Shown here piece after piece: positions 1-10,640 of a stretch of DNA of 64,000 bases. How positions within the stretch are numbered: position 1 is the first letter of the stretch; every line of letters starts with the position of its first letter. This stretch comes from Dimorphilus gyrociliatus (lineage: Eukaryota; Annelida; Polychaeta; Dinophilidae). The stretch is from positions 95,496 through 159,495 of the forward strand of contig CAJFCJ010000070.1 of NCBI GenBank assembly GCA_904063045.1. The letters are read 5' to 3'. Under the pieces are notes generated by a model that saw only the letters and a list, made by a program, of their open reading frames with translations, did not search any database and was not told the DNA's origin. The translations under genes were made by a program, and so were the position numbers.

Positions 1-310
1 ATTTTCGGCCAATCTTTCCAATGCTGCATTATCATCTGTTAAAACAAAAGGAAAATGTAAATCTATTAATATTTATTGTTAATGTTTTTACAGGATATGC
101 AAATGGTATTTAGATAGACCAAATCTGTCATTATTTCTACAATATCATTCTCTTGTACCGGAAATAATCCAGGATTTTGAAAATAATTTTTGTCTTGCAT
201 AAAATCTACTTTATCTGTGGCGAGATCATTAGAATTTTGCGATATTTTATTAATAATTCCTTTATGCTGAACTGACGAAGCTGATGAATATTCAAATTAG
301 TATTCATTTA

Positions 311-1186
311 TTAGAAAAGATAATCATTTTTTCTTATCGTACAATAATAATCTCCTTTATCGACTAATTTTCCATAAAGGTGCAACTCTTGCATTTCCAT
401 TATGCTCTTTGAAGTATCGGTTGATGAATATTGATGAAAGAGAAAATATAGACCAATGTGAACTTTTTCACATCTAATTGCCAATGTTTCGTACCGTTTC
501 AATAGTTTATATGTATCACCATTTCTACTACAAAATTTAGCATCTGATTGGTACAGAGTATCAGGTGTCATTTTAACAGAGGTATGTAAATAAGGCACAA
601 TATTTCTATTTTCTATGGGTTTTTTTTAAATAGTTGTAAGTAAAAGAGAGATAAATCGAATTGAAATTACCTGGCTGTCTACGCCGTATTAAAACGAATC
701 CAAAGAGTTTGTACAAATTTTTCAGTATAATCAACAAGAACGGCTTCTGGTAATGAGTATCAGAAGAATGATACGAAGTTAAGTAATTTCTATCAATTGC
801 ATATTCCCCTTTGTAATCTTCATAGAGAAAAGAGTATCTCATCTTAAAATTTTCAATACTAATCTTCTTATTTTCTGAAAAATATGAAAAGAGAAAATGT
901 ATAATTTAATCTATTTTATTATTTAAAGTATCATTATTTTTACCTCTTTCATTATAAAATAATCCTTTAACGTCAATGTCACAAAGTTCAATTACTGAAC
1001 TATGTAATTGTTTTTCTATAAAAACAAAAGAACCAATGACGTCATCATTCTCACATGTGAAACACTCATAATTAGAGAAGCTAGTTGAAGTCGACATTTT
1101 AATTGGACCTTTTATATATGTACAGAATTTGTTCTCCTTATTAAAATACTTTCCAACAGTAACATTAAGTTCTTTGAGAGATGTTC
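311..1186 (-). CDS. Fucolectin-like tandem F5/8-type domains (partial, 3' end of gene)
   Basis: Three exons read on the minus strand: 1186-944, 874-671 and 612-311, joined by GT/AG introns, all in phase 1. The first encodes the second half of one domain (VTVGKYF, then C, then VIELCDIDVKG). The second and third encode a complete second domain: a loop ending AIDRNYLTS, a strand with KLFGFVLIRRRQP, DAKFC, a second Cys, GLYFLFHQY and ELHLYGKL. This is the layout of fucose-binding F5/8 (fucolectin) lectins. The stop TAA at 311-313 overlaps an AATAAA signal at 307-312. Phase-1 borders are typical of shuffled extracellular domains. The 5' part, with signal peptide and the first half-domain, is not resolved upstream. 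The domain matches the one at 49321-49587. The family is inferred from motif layout, not from a search. Confidence 0.68.
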
Positions 1187-1189
1187 CTA

Positions 1190-2549
1190 CAAATTAATCC
1201 GAAGCGTTTTGAATATTTAAAAACTACTCAAAAAATCTTCTCTCTATAACAGCGAACCAGGACTTGGATGTTGAATGATGATAGGTTTTCGCACAATTTT
1301 CCTATGATGAAAAATTTTAATAGTTAGAAATTTCAAATTTTTTTATTATTTTAAATTAGAGACAATGCTTATGTTGGAGTCCGTTGCGAATTGTGGCGTA
1401 TATGTTACAGAGCCCGAATAGTCAGTTGTGCTCTGAAATGAAAGCTTTTCTCTTGCAAGGTTAACAAAAATGTAGCAATTGGGTTGTAGTGCTGCATAAG
1501 TAAAATATATTTCAAATGTGAGATTGTAACTAAATGTCCAAAATAAAGGACTCTTCTCTTATATCAGTTTAACTAACCACTAAAGAAGAGAAATAATAAA
1601 GGCTTTATATTCGTTTTCATCATTCAAAACCTATCTTTCTATTCCAACCGCAAATGTTTCATACAGAGAAAACTCTCTGTGCAACTTTGTAGAAAACTCA
1701 TAGAATAATTGTAAATATTGTATATCCTTTGTGTTTGTGATAAAAGATTCATTTTTGATGGTATGTTTTCAATGTAAATTTTAGCAATGGAATGTCTATT
1801 CAACTGATGTTTTAAAGATCTAAACAAAAATTACACATTTAAGTATACATATATAGTTATTGATAAAGTCCAAGAATTGCTATTGATTTTTAATTGCTAC
1901 CAGTTTTTAATTGGTTAGGAATCTTTTTCAATTTGTAAAGTACTTAAAAATTTTTTTACAAATTGATCTAAAGCATTGGCTCTTTATAAGCTTACTAATA
2001 ATTGTTGCTGTCTAGAAAGTTGTGTAGAGAGAGAGAGAGAAAGAGAGAGAGAATATGCTATATAAACAATCAATTCATTGATAACTAACTTCCAGTCTAA
2101 AAACTTTAAAAATTTTGTCACAATAAACTTTTTCAACAATTTTCAACAATTGTTGAATTTTCTAAAATGCTGAAGAGGTTCGGCCGCCTTCTTTTTACTT
2201 TCATCATAGAAAAGGAGATCAGAATTTGTTCTCTCCATAATGATATCTCTCATTTAGCGGTGAATCTATGAGAAGATACAGGAATTTTCATTTTAAATCA
2301 TCTTCAAACACCTCAAATATCCATCTGAAAAGTTGCTAAGGTTTTTAAATATAGCACAAGAACTGTTTAAACTATAAAAGAAAATTTTATTAATGTTAAA
2401 ATAGTGAAAGATAGACCAAGTGATGGAGAGAAAACAAAAACGGTTCAAATGACGTTTTATGGTCGTCTGTCAATCAGAGACTCATGCAGCTTTTTCATCT
2501 CTGCCTTTCTCTTTCTATTGATTTTCTTCGCAATTTTTTCATTCTTCTT
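1190..2549. other. No gene recognised; contains GA microsatellite
   Basis: Upstream of the fucolectin exons a short open stretch near 1235-1300 (minus) could be a decayed first half-domain, but I cannot place splice sites. The rest is AT-rich sequence without coding signal that I can support. A pure GA tract lies at 2026-2052. Confidence 0.5.
2026..2052. repeat. (GA)n microsatellite
   Basis: About 27 bases of near-perfect GA dinucleotide, with one A-A interruption at the line break. Confidence 0.9.
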
Positions 2550-2729
2550 TCATAATTCCTCCTTAGTTTTTAACTGAAATCTGTCATAGACAGTATCTTG
2601 TGTCTTATTAATCCAATCTCTTAAAGCTTGAACAGCTGAAAAACTGTCACTTGGTATTTTGTTTAATTCATCTTTAGCTTCCTTAATATACTTTTTATCA
2701 ATACTGCAAATGTAGCCATCCTCTGCCGT
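2550..2729 (-). pseudogene. CRAL-TRIO N-terminal domain remnant
   Basis: The minus strand reads a 59-residue stretch with KYIKEAKDELNKIP and AVQALRDWINK, the helix pair of CRAL-TRIO N-terminal domains (alpha-tocopherol transfer protein and retinaldehyde-binding protein family, lipid carriers). The position equivalent to the start codon of the related copy at 18269 is ACG here (2727-2729), and the frame closes with TGA at 2550, so the lipid-binding CRAL-TRIO domain is absent. The upstream sequence, including CACCTGTCTATAAAA at about 2771-2785 on the minus strand, is conserved with the other copy, so promoter and first exon were duplicated together. Family recognition is by motif; pseudogene status is inferred from the lost ATG and truncation. 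Confidence 0.6.
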
Positions 2730-3127
2730 GCTTTATGGTAGAAGTGATCACAAATTGAAAAATTCTCTACTTTTATAGACAGGTGTCGCTCTAAAGAATC
2801 AAATTGTGATCGATAATATAGTTTGTTAAAAAACTCATGGTCATACCTAAAAAAGAAGGATTGGTAAACATATGCGCACAAATGTAGATGATCTATGGAG
2901 GGCAACACAGCAAGAATTCAATAATATTCCGACTGACTATGTTTTAGAAAGAGGCTACAGCTGTGTCTTTTCAATAAGGGTGGTCATAACAAGTACTAAA
3001 AAGATTTTAAAGTATTATTACTATTTTTTTATAAAATATTATAATAAATCATGTATATAAGTTGTAACACAGTGTCCTAAGGTAGATTTAATGTGAAATA
3101 TTTAATAAAATAGATAGATACTATATA

Positions 3128-3158
3128 CAACTGTCAACTATTTGTGTATTTTTACATT
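3128..3158 (+). repeat. Left 31-bp terminal inverted repeat
   Basis: Starts CAACTGTCAACTATTTGTG after a TA dinucleotide, and is the exact reverse complement of 5642-5672. Together they bracket 2.5 kb containing the transposase remnant and the serine protease gene. Confidence 0.85.
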
Positions 3159-3420
3159 CAGAATATGAACTGTGGGCCATCATAGACCATTGTTTCAGTC
3201 AAGTGTCACTATTCTCAATTGGGCTGAGGTCAGGGCTCCTTGCTGGCCAATCAATGGGCTTGATGTTATTATTTTTAAAGGCTGTTTTAATGCTCCTTGC
3301 AGAGTGACAGACGGCATTGTCTTGGTGGAAGATGTACTGCCTGTTCATTATTGCCTCAATTTCTTCTATGACAGGAAGAACATCTTCCACACTGAAGGAG
3401 CTATTATTTTGTGCATTCAG
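3128..3420 (-). mobile_element. Tc1-type transposase C-terminal remnant next to its inverted repeat
   Basis: The minus-strand frame at 3199-3390 contains FHQDNAVCHSAR (second catalytic Asp of the DDE domain) and DWPARSPDLSPIEN (the WPxxSPDLxPIE block with the final Glu). The reading frame ends shortly after the Glu block and runs straight into a 31-bp sequence at 3128-3158, preceded by TA at 3126-3127. The same 31 bases occur inverted at 5642-5672. The N-terminal helix-turn-helix part is not found next to it. This is a dead fragment of a Tc1/mariner-superfamily element. Confidence 0.8.
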
Positions 3421-3709
3421 CCTTCTGCTTGCTGTTGCAAAAATATTTTTCTTCTACAATAAAAACTAGGTTAAGACAGAAAACTACCACAAAAGATAGA
3501 AAATGTCCATAAAATTAAAACAGTGAAAAAAGGCAAAAAAACCAAAAAAAACTCTTTCTTTGGAAAGCTTTCTAAAAAAGTATTAATTTAATATGTATAA
3601 TTAATTATATATTCAAAAAAATAATTCTGAGCTTTTGCTAAAAAATTCTTGGTTTAAAAAACTTATTCTGTATATTTAAAGTAGATGATTGATTTATTGG
3701 AAAAAATAA

Positions 3710-4582
3710 TTAATCAGTCATGTTGTCTTCAATCCATTGACGATAAAAGGAAACACGGGCATATCCAGCTGGTCTATTTGGTGGGCAGAAGATGATACCA
3801 AAAGATGTGATACCAGCTATTTGCATAGAGTTGTTGGGTCCAATTGGACAGTTCAATGGGCCACCAGAATCACCCTGTAATAGTATTATATGCACATTTG
3901 TTAAAAGTTCACATTAGTATTTAAAACTTACATTGCATGAATTAGTGGTTTGATCATCATTGTTTAGGCAAATGTGCATGTCATCATCAGCTTGAGGAAT
4001 TCCTTGTGCTTGGCATTCAGCAGTTGAGAGAACACGGGTTTCTGCCTTTTGGAGAATGTTAGCCAAAGGAGCTCCACCAGCTGTACGACCCCAACCAGAA
4101 ATAGTACAAGCTTGTCCAGCCAAAGTTCCAACATTTGATGAGACAAGTGTAGCTGCAGCAACATTTCCAGAAAGGTTGATAGCCTCATCAAATTTCATGA
4201 CACCAATGTCATTAGGAAATCCTAAACTTCCATCATTGACAAAATCAGGGTGAGGTGTAACAATGGATGGAGTTCTAGCTTGAGTCCCAGTTTCATCACT
4301 ATGGGTGTGAAGACCAAAAACCAATCTGTGAGAAGAGAGAACTGGGTTTTGGATACAATGAGCAGCAGTCAAAACCCAGTTTGCATTCATGACAACAGCT
4401 CCACAATTGTGAGAGCATGAGGCTCCAGAGCATCTTTGCAAAGAAACTTGCCATGGAAATTCACCAGGAGAAGCATTTTCTCCACCAACAATGTAGCCAA
4501 CATCAGTGGTCAAATGAACAGGATCACATGGTTTTGCCTCAATGGCAACAGCTACAACAACAAGTAAAGCTAAAACTTTCAT
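3710..4582 (-). CDS. Secreted S1A serine protease (chymotrypsin fold)
   Basis: Two exons: 4582-3932 and 3874-3710, with a 57-bp GTAAGT...CAG intron at 3875-3931 in phase 0; 271 residues. The protein has an N-terminal signal peptide (about 16 residues), a short propeptide, the activation site IVGGE, TAAHC with the catalytic His, NDIGVMKF with the catalytic Asp, SGWG, and GDSGGP with the catalytic Ser exactly after the intron. All three catalytic residues are present, so it should be active and secreted, probably digestive. By alignment in my head the S1 pocket position 189 is Asn (TNSCNGDSGG) and 226 is Ala, so it is not a trypsin; cleavage after uncharged residues is likely. TATATAA lies about 40 bp upstream of the ATG (4621-4627) and AATAAA just after the stop (3693-3698). 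Bases before the ATG (CTTACAG) resemble a splice acceptor. Confidence 0.93.
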
Positions 4583-4620
4583 TCTGTAAGTTTCTCTGTC
4601 TATTGAACATAAATTTTACC

Positions 4621-4627
4621 TTATATA
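4621..4627 (-). promoter_or_regulatory. TATA box of the serine protease gene
   Basis: TATATAA on the minus strand, 39 bp before the ATG. This spacing implies a very short 5' leader. Confidence 0.5.
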
Positions 4628-4639
4628 ATTTTTGAATTT

Positions 4640-5417
4640 TACATATGCAAGATTATAATAATTTCCCATAGTATTTCATATCTTTTGAATGCCTATTTCA
4701 AAATTTGTTAATTACACTAACTTTTTATACTAAAGTTGTATGTGAAACAATTAGAAATTTAATAAAAACTTCTGTATAGTTTATGTTCATTCACTGACCT
4801 AATCAATATCAACAACAAGATGCTTTTTTGTATCAAATTAGCTTCAACACAGGAACAGAAAAAAAAGGAGAGATAAAATGTTAAAAGTACAATTCATATG
4901 GTGTATCTCACATAAACATAAGACATAAATAGTTTTTTATCAATGATAGTATAAAGAAAAGTTCAAATGCAACAAGGAGTCTGATATATTACACACACTA
5001 TTAGCACTTTATTAAATATATTAATTTATGACATTCTTGGAAATTTTTAATAAAATTCCCTTCATTTGCATAACAATATCTTGATCGAAGTGGTGTTTGT
5101 TTAAAACTAGATTATCTTTTAAAAAGTTAATTCATAGATTTACTTAGTAATATACCCTCCAGCCAGGGAGACATTAAAAGTGAGATTTAAACCCTAACCC
5201 TTCAACATTGATATTGCTATTTTGATTTATAGCAAACTTTGAGATGAATATATTATTGATGTTCATAAGGTTGTTGGCACACCAATTTGCAGGTTTGTTA
5301 ATGAATAAAAAGATATAAGTAATAAAAAACATTGTTAGTGCTTTTAGTTTAAATGTTAAAGAACTAGATGGCATTGAACTATTTCAATCTACTTTAAATG
5401 TACTTTAAATCATCTCC
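4640..5417. other. No gene recognised
   Basis: AT-rich sequence upstream of the serine protease; only short chance reading frames are seen. Confidence 0.5.
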
Positions 5418-5992
5418 TCTGCTACTGACCTTTTATATTGCTACTTGCTTAAGTATTTTATTTCGTGTAAACCAAATGGTATAAATAATGTTGTTAAACT
5501 GGTTACCATAAATAGACCAATAACTATTCTATTGCAATTTCTTAATGAAGACCATAACTTTGCCTTTGTTGGAAAAGCATTACATAATTATCTGTCTACA
5601 GTTACTGCTAGAAGATTTAATGATGAAAACTGACGGAACGAAATGTAAAAATACACAAATAGTTGACAGTTGAATAGTATGTAGAGTGATAGTGGAATAA
5701 TTACAGTTCTAAATGGAGCCACTCCTGTAAATGAATTACCAATTAGTGCCATTAAAATCTCCACTTGAAAATACTGCCAAATAGCGAAAAATTGTCATCT
5801 TTCATACATTTCCTCTTACAATGAAGAAAATAGATAAAAAAATTCAAAGGAATTCAAATTAGTATACTGCAAAGTAAAACAGAATAGACAACTAATCTAC
5901 TAGCAAGAAACTCATTTCTAAAAAGGTTTGACTAGAATCTGCACTGTTGTAACCTGTAAATGTATAAATTTGCCAAGTAAGATCAGTAAAAT
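5418..5992 (+). repeat. LTR-like repeat (family L) split into two pieces
   Basis: Bases 5418-5475 match the 3' third of repeat family L (CTCTGCTA, then TATTGCTACTTGCTTAAGTA), and 5922-5992 match its terminal part (GCACTGTTGTAACCTG to TTTGCCAAGTAAGA). The two pieces are adjacent in other copies (61470-62025), so about 450 bp have been inserted between them, including the right inverted repeat at 5642-5672. Confidence 0.5.
5642..5672 (-). repeat. Right 31-bp terminal inverted repeat
   Basis: Exact reverse complement of 3128-3158. The flanking dinucleotide is AA, not TA, so a clean TA duplication is not seen on this side. Confidence 0.8.
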
Positions 5993-7380
5993 CTCTTAGT
6001 CAATATTTCTTCTTTTTCAGAACAGTTTTATAAAGCGCTGTGGCTCTGATTTCTTAAAACATTGTTTACATGAAACCACATGACTACATAGTAATAACAA
6101 AATGTTTGCCATTTGAACAAAATGAAGACTAGTTTACTTGATGATTGGCAGCTATTTCTCCTTTAGCTGAACTATCCAAATTATCATTGTTATTTTCACT
6201 GAAATAAAAAAAACTGGTAAGTTTAAAATGAAAGGTAAAAATAGAACTAAAGCAAACAGTACTTTTTTGACATCTAGTGGTACATTTTGAAACTTTTATA
6301 TTTGCTATGATTCATTGATGGAGACTTGCCCAGAAATATTGACTCAGATTGTTTATACAAGTCAGCAGATATCTATTTGGATAATAGGAATTGCAATGAC
6401 ACGCCTGTTCTTTTGTATTGACACTTTTTCTCATTTTGGATGAAACAGGAAAAGGAAAGACAGAAGTTTTACAATCTTGTTTACAATAATATAGAATTTG
6501 TAGCAAAATGGCACTTATGACAATTTGATAAGGCTATAGGATGGTTATAATGTCAGTCTGTTTGTATAAGCGATACACTGGTTTATTTTTCAAGAGTTGT
6601 GAGTAATGGGAGAAAATGACTATCTCTTTTCGGTGTTTTACCCTAATCTAAACCACCCCAATTAACAAGATTCTTTCTACTTTATGCAAAATCACTTTAT
6701 AGTCTTGAAGATGAGCAAAATGAACTGATCTTGTCCCAGTAATACAAAAAATGGGTTGTTGAAAAAATCCACAGTTTTGTGGTTTTACCCTAACCCAGCC
6801 CTGGTCCATATTTTAAGGGGTTTATTGTTCATAATCCTTAGTTATTAAAAGCCCCCCTCCCCCCAAAAAAATGCTATCTGAAAAATAATTTCAGTTGGAA
6901 TGAGCAAGAAACTCCTTAAAACTACAGCAAAACAAAATACATTTCTATTTTAGCTGTGTTCTGATATCTTTTTTGCTAAAATAAAGCTGGCTAGTTTTAA
7001 TTTTCAACACCCTTAAGTTAAGATGGAAAAAGAAGCCAAGAAATATAATTTGACTAGTGGGTGTATACAATATCAACATTGATTGGCTGTTTAAAAAAAC
7101 CAGTTTAAGGATTGATCAATATAGGATTTGTAGCTGCAAAATAAATTACTTTAAGATTAGAAAGAAATAATATATAAAGATTGATATGCTGTTATTTCAT
7201 TTTGGCAAAATGCCAACAGTTATTAGTATATATTTATATATATTTATATTTAGAGACGTGTTAGCTATACTCTTATATTGTTTAAAATATTTAGTGGAAA
7301 ATATTTCTCATTTTCCTGAATGCTGTATATACTAACATAATCTCCAATAGCGACAAAGACTTGTTGAGACAAGTTGAACT
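5993..7380. other. No gene recognised; small transposon fragment
   Basis: No coding region I can support. Bases 6765-6806 match the internal part of the telomere-motif miniature element (GTTTTACCCTAACCCAGCCC). A (TA)n tract lies at 7385-7402, just upstream of the Ly6 gene. Confidence 0.4.
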
Positions 7381-7498
7381 AAAAATATATATATATATAT
7401 TAGTATATACAATGGTTGCTAAAGTGAGCTCATTGGAGCTGTCACTAGCAAGCTTAGTAAACTTTTAAAATCTGAAAAAAAGACCTTTTACAAAAGAG

Positions 7499-7970
7499 AT
7501 GAAACTTTTCATTAGTGTAACTCTTTTTGCAATAATTGCTTTGAGTATTATCACAGGTGAAAAAATTATAAAAACAAAAACAACAAATTTATTGAAACTT
7601 TCTAACGTTTTTTTTTGAAGTTGGCGAATCACTAAAGTGTTATTTATGCTTTAACTGTGAAGCGGATCCAACATCTTCAACACCAACTTGTACAACAGAT
7701 GGATTTTGTGGAAAAAGAATTGGTATTGTATTAAAGTTTTGTTTATAGAATTGGATTATTGTTTTGTTTTTTTTTAAAATAGATAATGGAGTTACTAGTA
7801 GGGGATGTGTAGACAAATCATTCAGAGTGAAAAATACATGTGTAGATGAAAACGGAAGCCATGGTTGTACTTGCAGTACAGATTTATGTAACACTTCAGC
7901 AAGAAGTAAACCCATTCTCATGCTAATGTTCTGTTCGATTTTTTTTGCTTTGTACTCTCTTTTCATATAA
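7499..7970 (+). CDS. Ly6/uPAR three-finger protein, predicted GPI-anchored
   Basis: Three exons: 7499-7556, 7621-7722 and 7783-7970, with introns of 64 and 60 bp, both phase 1; 115 residues. Exon 1 encodes a signal peptide (MKLFISVTLFAIIALSIIT). The mature part has ten cysteines in the Ly6/uPAR order: CYLCFNC near the start and the closing CTCSTDLCN, the hallmark C-x5-CN end. The C-terminus is a hydrophobic tail (LMLMFCSIFFALYSLF) after a small-residue stretch, as expected for GPI attachment. AATAAA follows at 8056-8061. No frameshift or stop. The role is likely a cell-surface or secreted binding protein; the partner cannot be inferred. Start chosen because it begins the signal peptide and gives correct splice phase. 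Confidence 0.9.
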
Positions 7971-8301
7971 TTTAGGAAAAAGGTATGATGCTTGTCATAA
8001 AGGCTTAAATCACCTTGAAAAAAATATCATTTGCTGGTTTTTTGCTTAGTAATACAATAAAATAGAAAATACATATACAATTTCTTGTTTAATTAAACAG
8101 AGTCCTAGCTAAACTGTGAGCTTGATTGATATTTAAATATGGATTTAGCATTAAGTATATAATTTACAATTGTCAAATATATTTCTATTAAAAAGTCATC
8201 AAGCAGCCATGAGACTTAGGAATAAAATATTTTAACCAATATTTAATCACTTTCATGTTACTACTCAACTTAAAACAGTACTAAAATCAAAATTATTTGG
8301 C

Positions 8302-8672
8302 TAAAGTGATAAAAAGATAAACAATGAACTACACAGTTTGGCAACTGTAAAGTGGTGATTGGATATCAGAGGCAGACCTCAAAGTGTATAAATCCTCATT
8401 ATTTTCATTCTAAGCATTCCTATCTGAACCCAAGAAACCTGGGAAGATAACCTGGAAACAAACCTCCACTGGAGCCATCCATCTACTCCTCAATATTGGA
8501 AAACAGTTTGGTAATTTGGCAACCTGCTGTTACGAACAATCTACTATGCTATTGAACTCTCGTATTGCTACTTGCTTAAGTATTATTATTGCGAATAAAC
8601 CGTTTTAATTTAAACATTTGTTTAAAGGTTTGAGAAGAAGCAGTATTGTTGTAACTCGCAAACGCATAAATT
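8302..8672 (+). repeat. LTR-like repeat, family L
   Basis: Matches 61650-62020 and 36740-37045 over about 370 bp: a GGCAACTGTAAAGTG block, a TATA-like GTGTATAAATCCTCA, the TTGGCAACCTGCT block, GCGAATAAACCGTTTTAA with a polyadenylation-like signal, and an end near CGCAAACGCATAAATTT. Promoter-like and polyA-like signals in this order suggest a long terminal repeat. A 29-bp sequence (AAAATCAAAATTATTTGG...) flanks both sides, at 8284-8312 and 8676-8704, with one mismatch. Confidence 0.6.
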
Positions 8673-8704
8673 TATAAAATCAAAATTATTTGGCCAAAGT
8701 GATA

Positions 8705-9179
8705 TCTAAGAGTCATTTTGTCAAAAGTCACTGATACCACCAAAATGTAACAGTGCTTAGCAGACAGCTAACAATATTTTTGTTAGCTTTTAAGCTGAAC
8801 ATGTCTGAAAAGGGTTAGTCCTCATTCCAGACTATGCTAACAAATACAACACAAAGCAGGATGGTATTCAAATCTCTAACTATAAAAATATAGGGAGAAA
8901 ATACTATTAAAATGTTGGCATTTTTCCAAAAAAAAAGAAATATCAGTCAATAGAAAATAAATTTTTTACAGAGACAGAAGTTTGTATTGCAATGAATTGA
9001 AAGTAATTAAAACATAAAAATGTTATCCTACTCTATATGTAGAATTTTCTACTCCAATACTGGATTGAATGATGATAGGCTAAAAAATTGATTTCTTACC
9101 TGAAAGGAAAAAAGATTTAATCTTCTTCTATGGGTCATTATGAGGATGTTAGGTTATATATAATGGGCTGCAGGAGAAA
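8705..9179. other. No gene recognised
   Basis: AT-rich sequence with no supported coding region. Confidence 0.5.
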
Positions 9180-9299
9180 ATGTCCACAGGAAAAAACATC
9201 CACGTATCTTTAAAGTTCTCTCCTTCTTTAACAATTCAGAAGTGGCTCTATCTGTTAAGGCTAAAACTTGACGTTATAATGATCATAGAATCTAATAAC

Positions 9300-9660
9300 T
9301 ACCTACTCTGCTATGGAACTTTTATGGATGTGGCAGAAAAGGATGTGGTAGAAAACAGCCATAAATCTATGGTTTTACCCTAACCCTAACCCAGCCCTTG
9401 TTTTTGCCTGACCTTTTCGAATACCCCTAACCCTTAGATGGGACCCTCCTAAGAACATATCAACAGTTATCTTATCCCTCCTAACCATTTCCCAGGCTGA
9501 AATCTAACTTTCAAATATTTCATTTATGGCCGTTTTCGACTGGTGCCAACTTTTATATTGTAATGAGCTTAAGCACTTTATTTCAAATAAACCATTTAAA
9601 TTAAACACTTTTGTTTAAGGGTTCAAGTAGAACCAGTACTGTTGTTAAATTTGGCGAAAG
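9300..9660 (+). repeat. LTR-like repeat, family L, interrupted by a miniature element
   Basis: The family L sequence CTACTCTGCTATGGAACTTTTAT stops at 9325 and resumes at 9548 with a second copy of AACTTTTAT, then runs through GAGCTTAAGCACTTTATTTC and CAAATAAACCATTTAAATT to about 9660. It lies directly upstream of a gag-like region, consistent with the 3' part of a 5' LTR. Confidence 0.65.
9326..9547 (+). mobile_element. Telomere-motif Mutator-type miniature element (family M), copy 1
   Basis: Inverted ends (GGATGTGGCAGAAAA ... CCGTTTTCGACTGGTGCC), internal TTTTACCCTAACCCTAACCC, and 9-bp direct repeats AACTTTTAT at 9317-9325 and 9548-9556. The left end carries a 15-bp duplication (GGATGTGG(C/T)AGAAAA). 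Nearly identical inside to 41659-41865. Confidence 0.88.
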
Positions 9661-9699
9661 TTACAAGAGTATTATTTTGGTTTATTTAAAAGTTTGGAG

Positions 9700-10470
9700 A
9701 AAGTAAATTTGGCAGAAGGAGGAAATGAAAATGCCATTGGGGTAGTTACATACTCTAATCCTTCAACCCCAGCAACTCGAACAATTACAATTGAACCAGC
9801 AGAAATGTCAGAAAGGCATTAGATTAATTGAAGACTATGATAGATTGGTAAGTGAAATGGAAAGAAATAGAATTACAATTCCACCAGATTTTGGAAATGG
9901 AACACCTCGCCCAGCACAGAGCCCTAATGTTGATATCATAACAGTATTTCAAACATTAAGGGCTGCTTGGGACTGCCCTCAAAGAACTATCATCAAGTTA
10001 TATGATGGAAGGAATGACATTCAACATTCAAGGAAGACATTAATCAGGCACGTCATGCTTATGACTGGGTTGACGAAGATGTTGTGAAAGCAAATCTTTT
10101 AGATTATTTAACTAGTCCTGCAAAGGATTTGGTGCTAGCTCTTGATGGAGAGCCTACTGTAGAAAAAATATGGAAAGCTCTCCATGACAAATTTAATCTT
10201 GATTCTATGGAGTATCAAGAGAAACTGTTTACCTTAAAGCAAACAATGGTGAAAATGTGGTTCAGTTTGTTAAAGAGATTTTCTCCACCTAGACCAATAA
10301 ACCTACAATTGCTTGCATCAATGAAAAACGTGCAACTGATGGAAGTTTTACAAAAAGCATTAAATGAGGGTATTTTGCATTTAATGAACACCCTACATCC
10401 TAGATGTCAAACATTGGCAGAACGAAAAGAGAAAAGAGGCCAAAAAGACCCAAGTAATGAGAAAAGATGA
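9700..10470 (+). pseudogene. LTR-retrotransposon gag-like coding remnant
   Basis: Three overlapping frames together look like a gag-type region: 9706-9820, 9791-10022 (frame shift near 10022) and 10023-10470. Recognisable features are YDGRNDI, then AYDWVDEDVVKANLL, then LVLALDGEPTVEKIWKALHDKFN, the helical pattern of retroelement Gag proteins (substrate-size capsid domain with an 'F/W...L...F' ending). It follows an LTR-like piece by about 50 bp. No protease or polymerase is seen downstream; the next recognisable piece is a Mutator fragment at 10562. It is broken by at least two frameshifts and should be non-functional. Confidence 0.55.
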
Positions 10471-10561
10471 TAATACATAAAACCCCAAATTTTTGGAATA
10501 GAAAGCATGTACCTGACTAAAAAACACTACTAAAGCAAAGTGGACAAACCAAAAAGTAGGG

Positions 10562-10640
10562 TATATGGATGGAACTTTCAAAGCTGTAAAGCTGTCTTCT
10601 TACCAACTATTTTCAATACATTCATTCATAAAAAAGGGTT
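10562..10640 (+). pseudogene. Mutator-like (MULE) transposase fragment
   Basis: A 26-residue frame reads YMDGTFKAVK then YQLFSIHSFIKK, matching the first catalytic Asp block (WFIDGTFKMVK...YQLLSIHSYIKK) of the transposase at 17123-18024. A stop (TAG) follows immediately. Dead fragment. Confidence 0.65.

Noticed and set aside
3172-3462. Plus-strand 96-codon frame over the transposase remnant
   Set aside because: Shadow of the minus-strand Tc1 transposase, whose catalytic motifs are clear.
4056-4635. Plus-strand frames over the serine protease gene
   Set aside because: Antisense shadows of a gene with a complete catalytic triad and splice structure.
6312-6506. Minus-strand frame with clustered Cys (CKQDCK, ACHCN)
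   Set aside because: Spacing fits no Cys-rich family, and there is no signal peptide or splice context.
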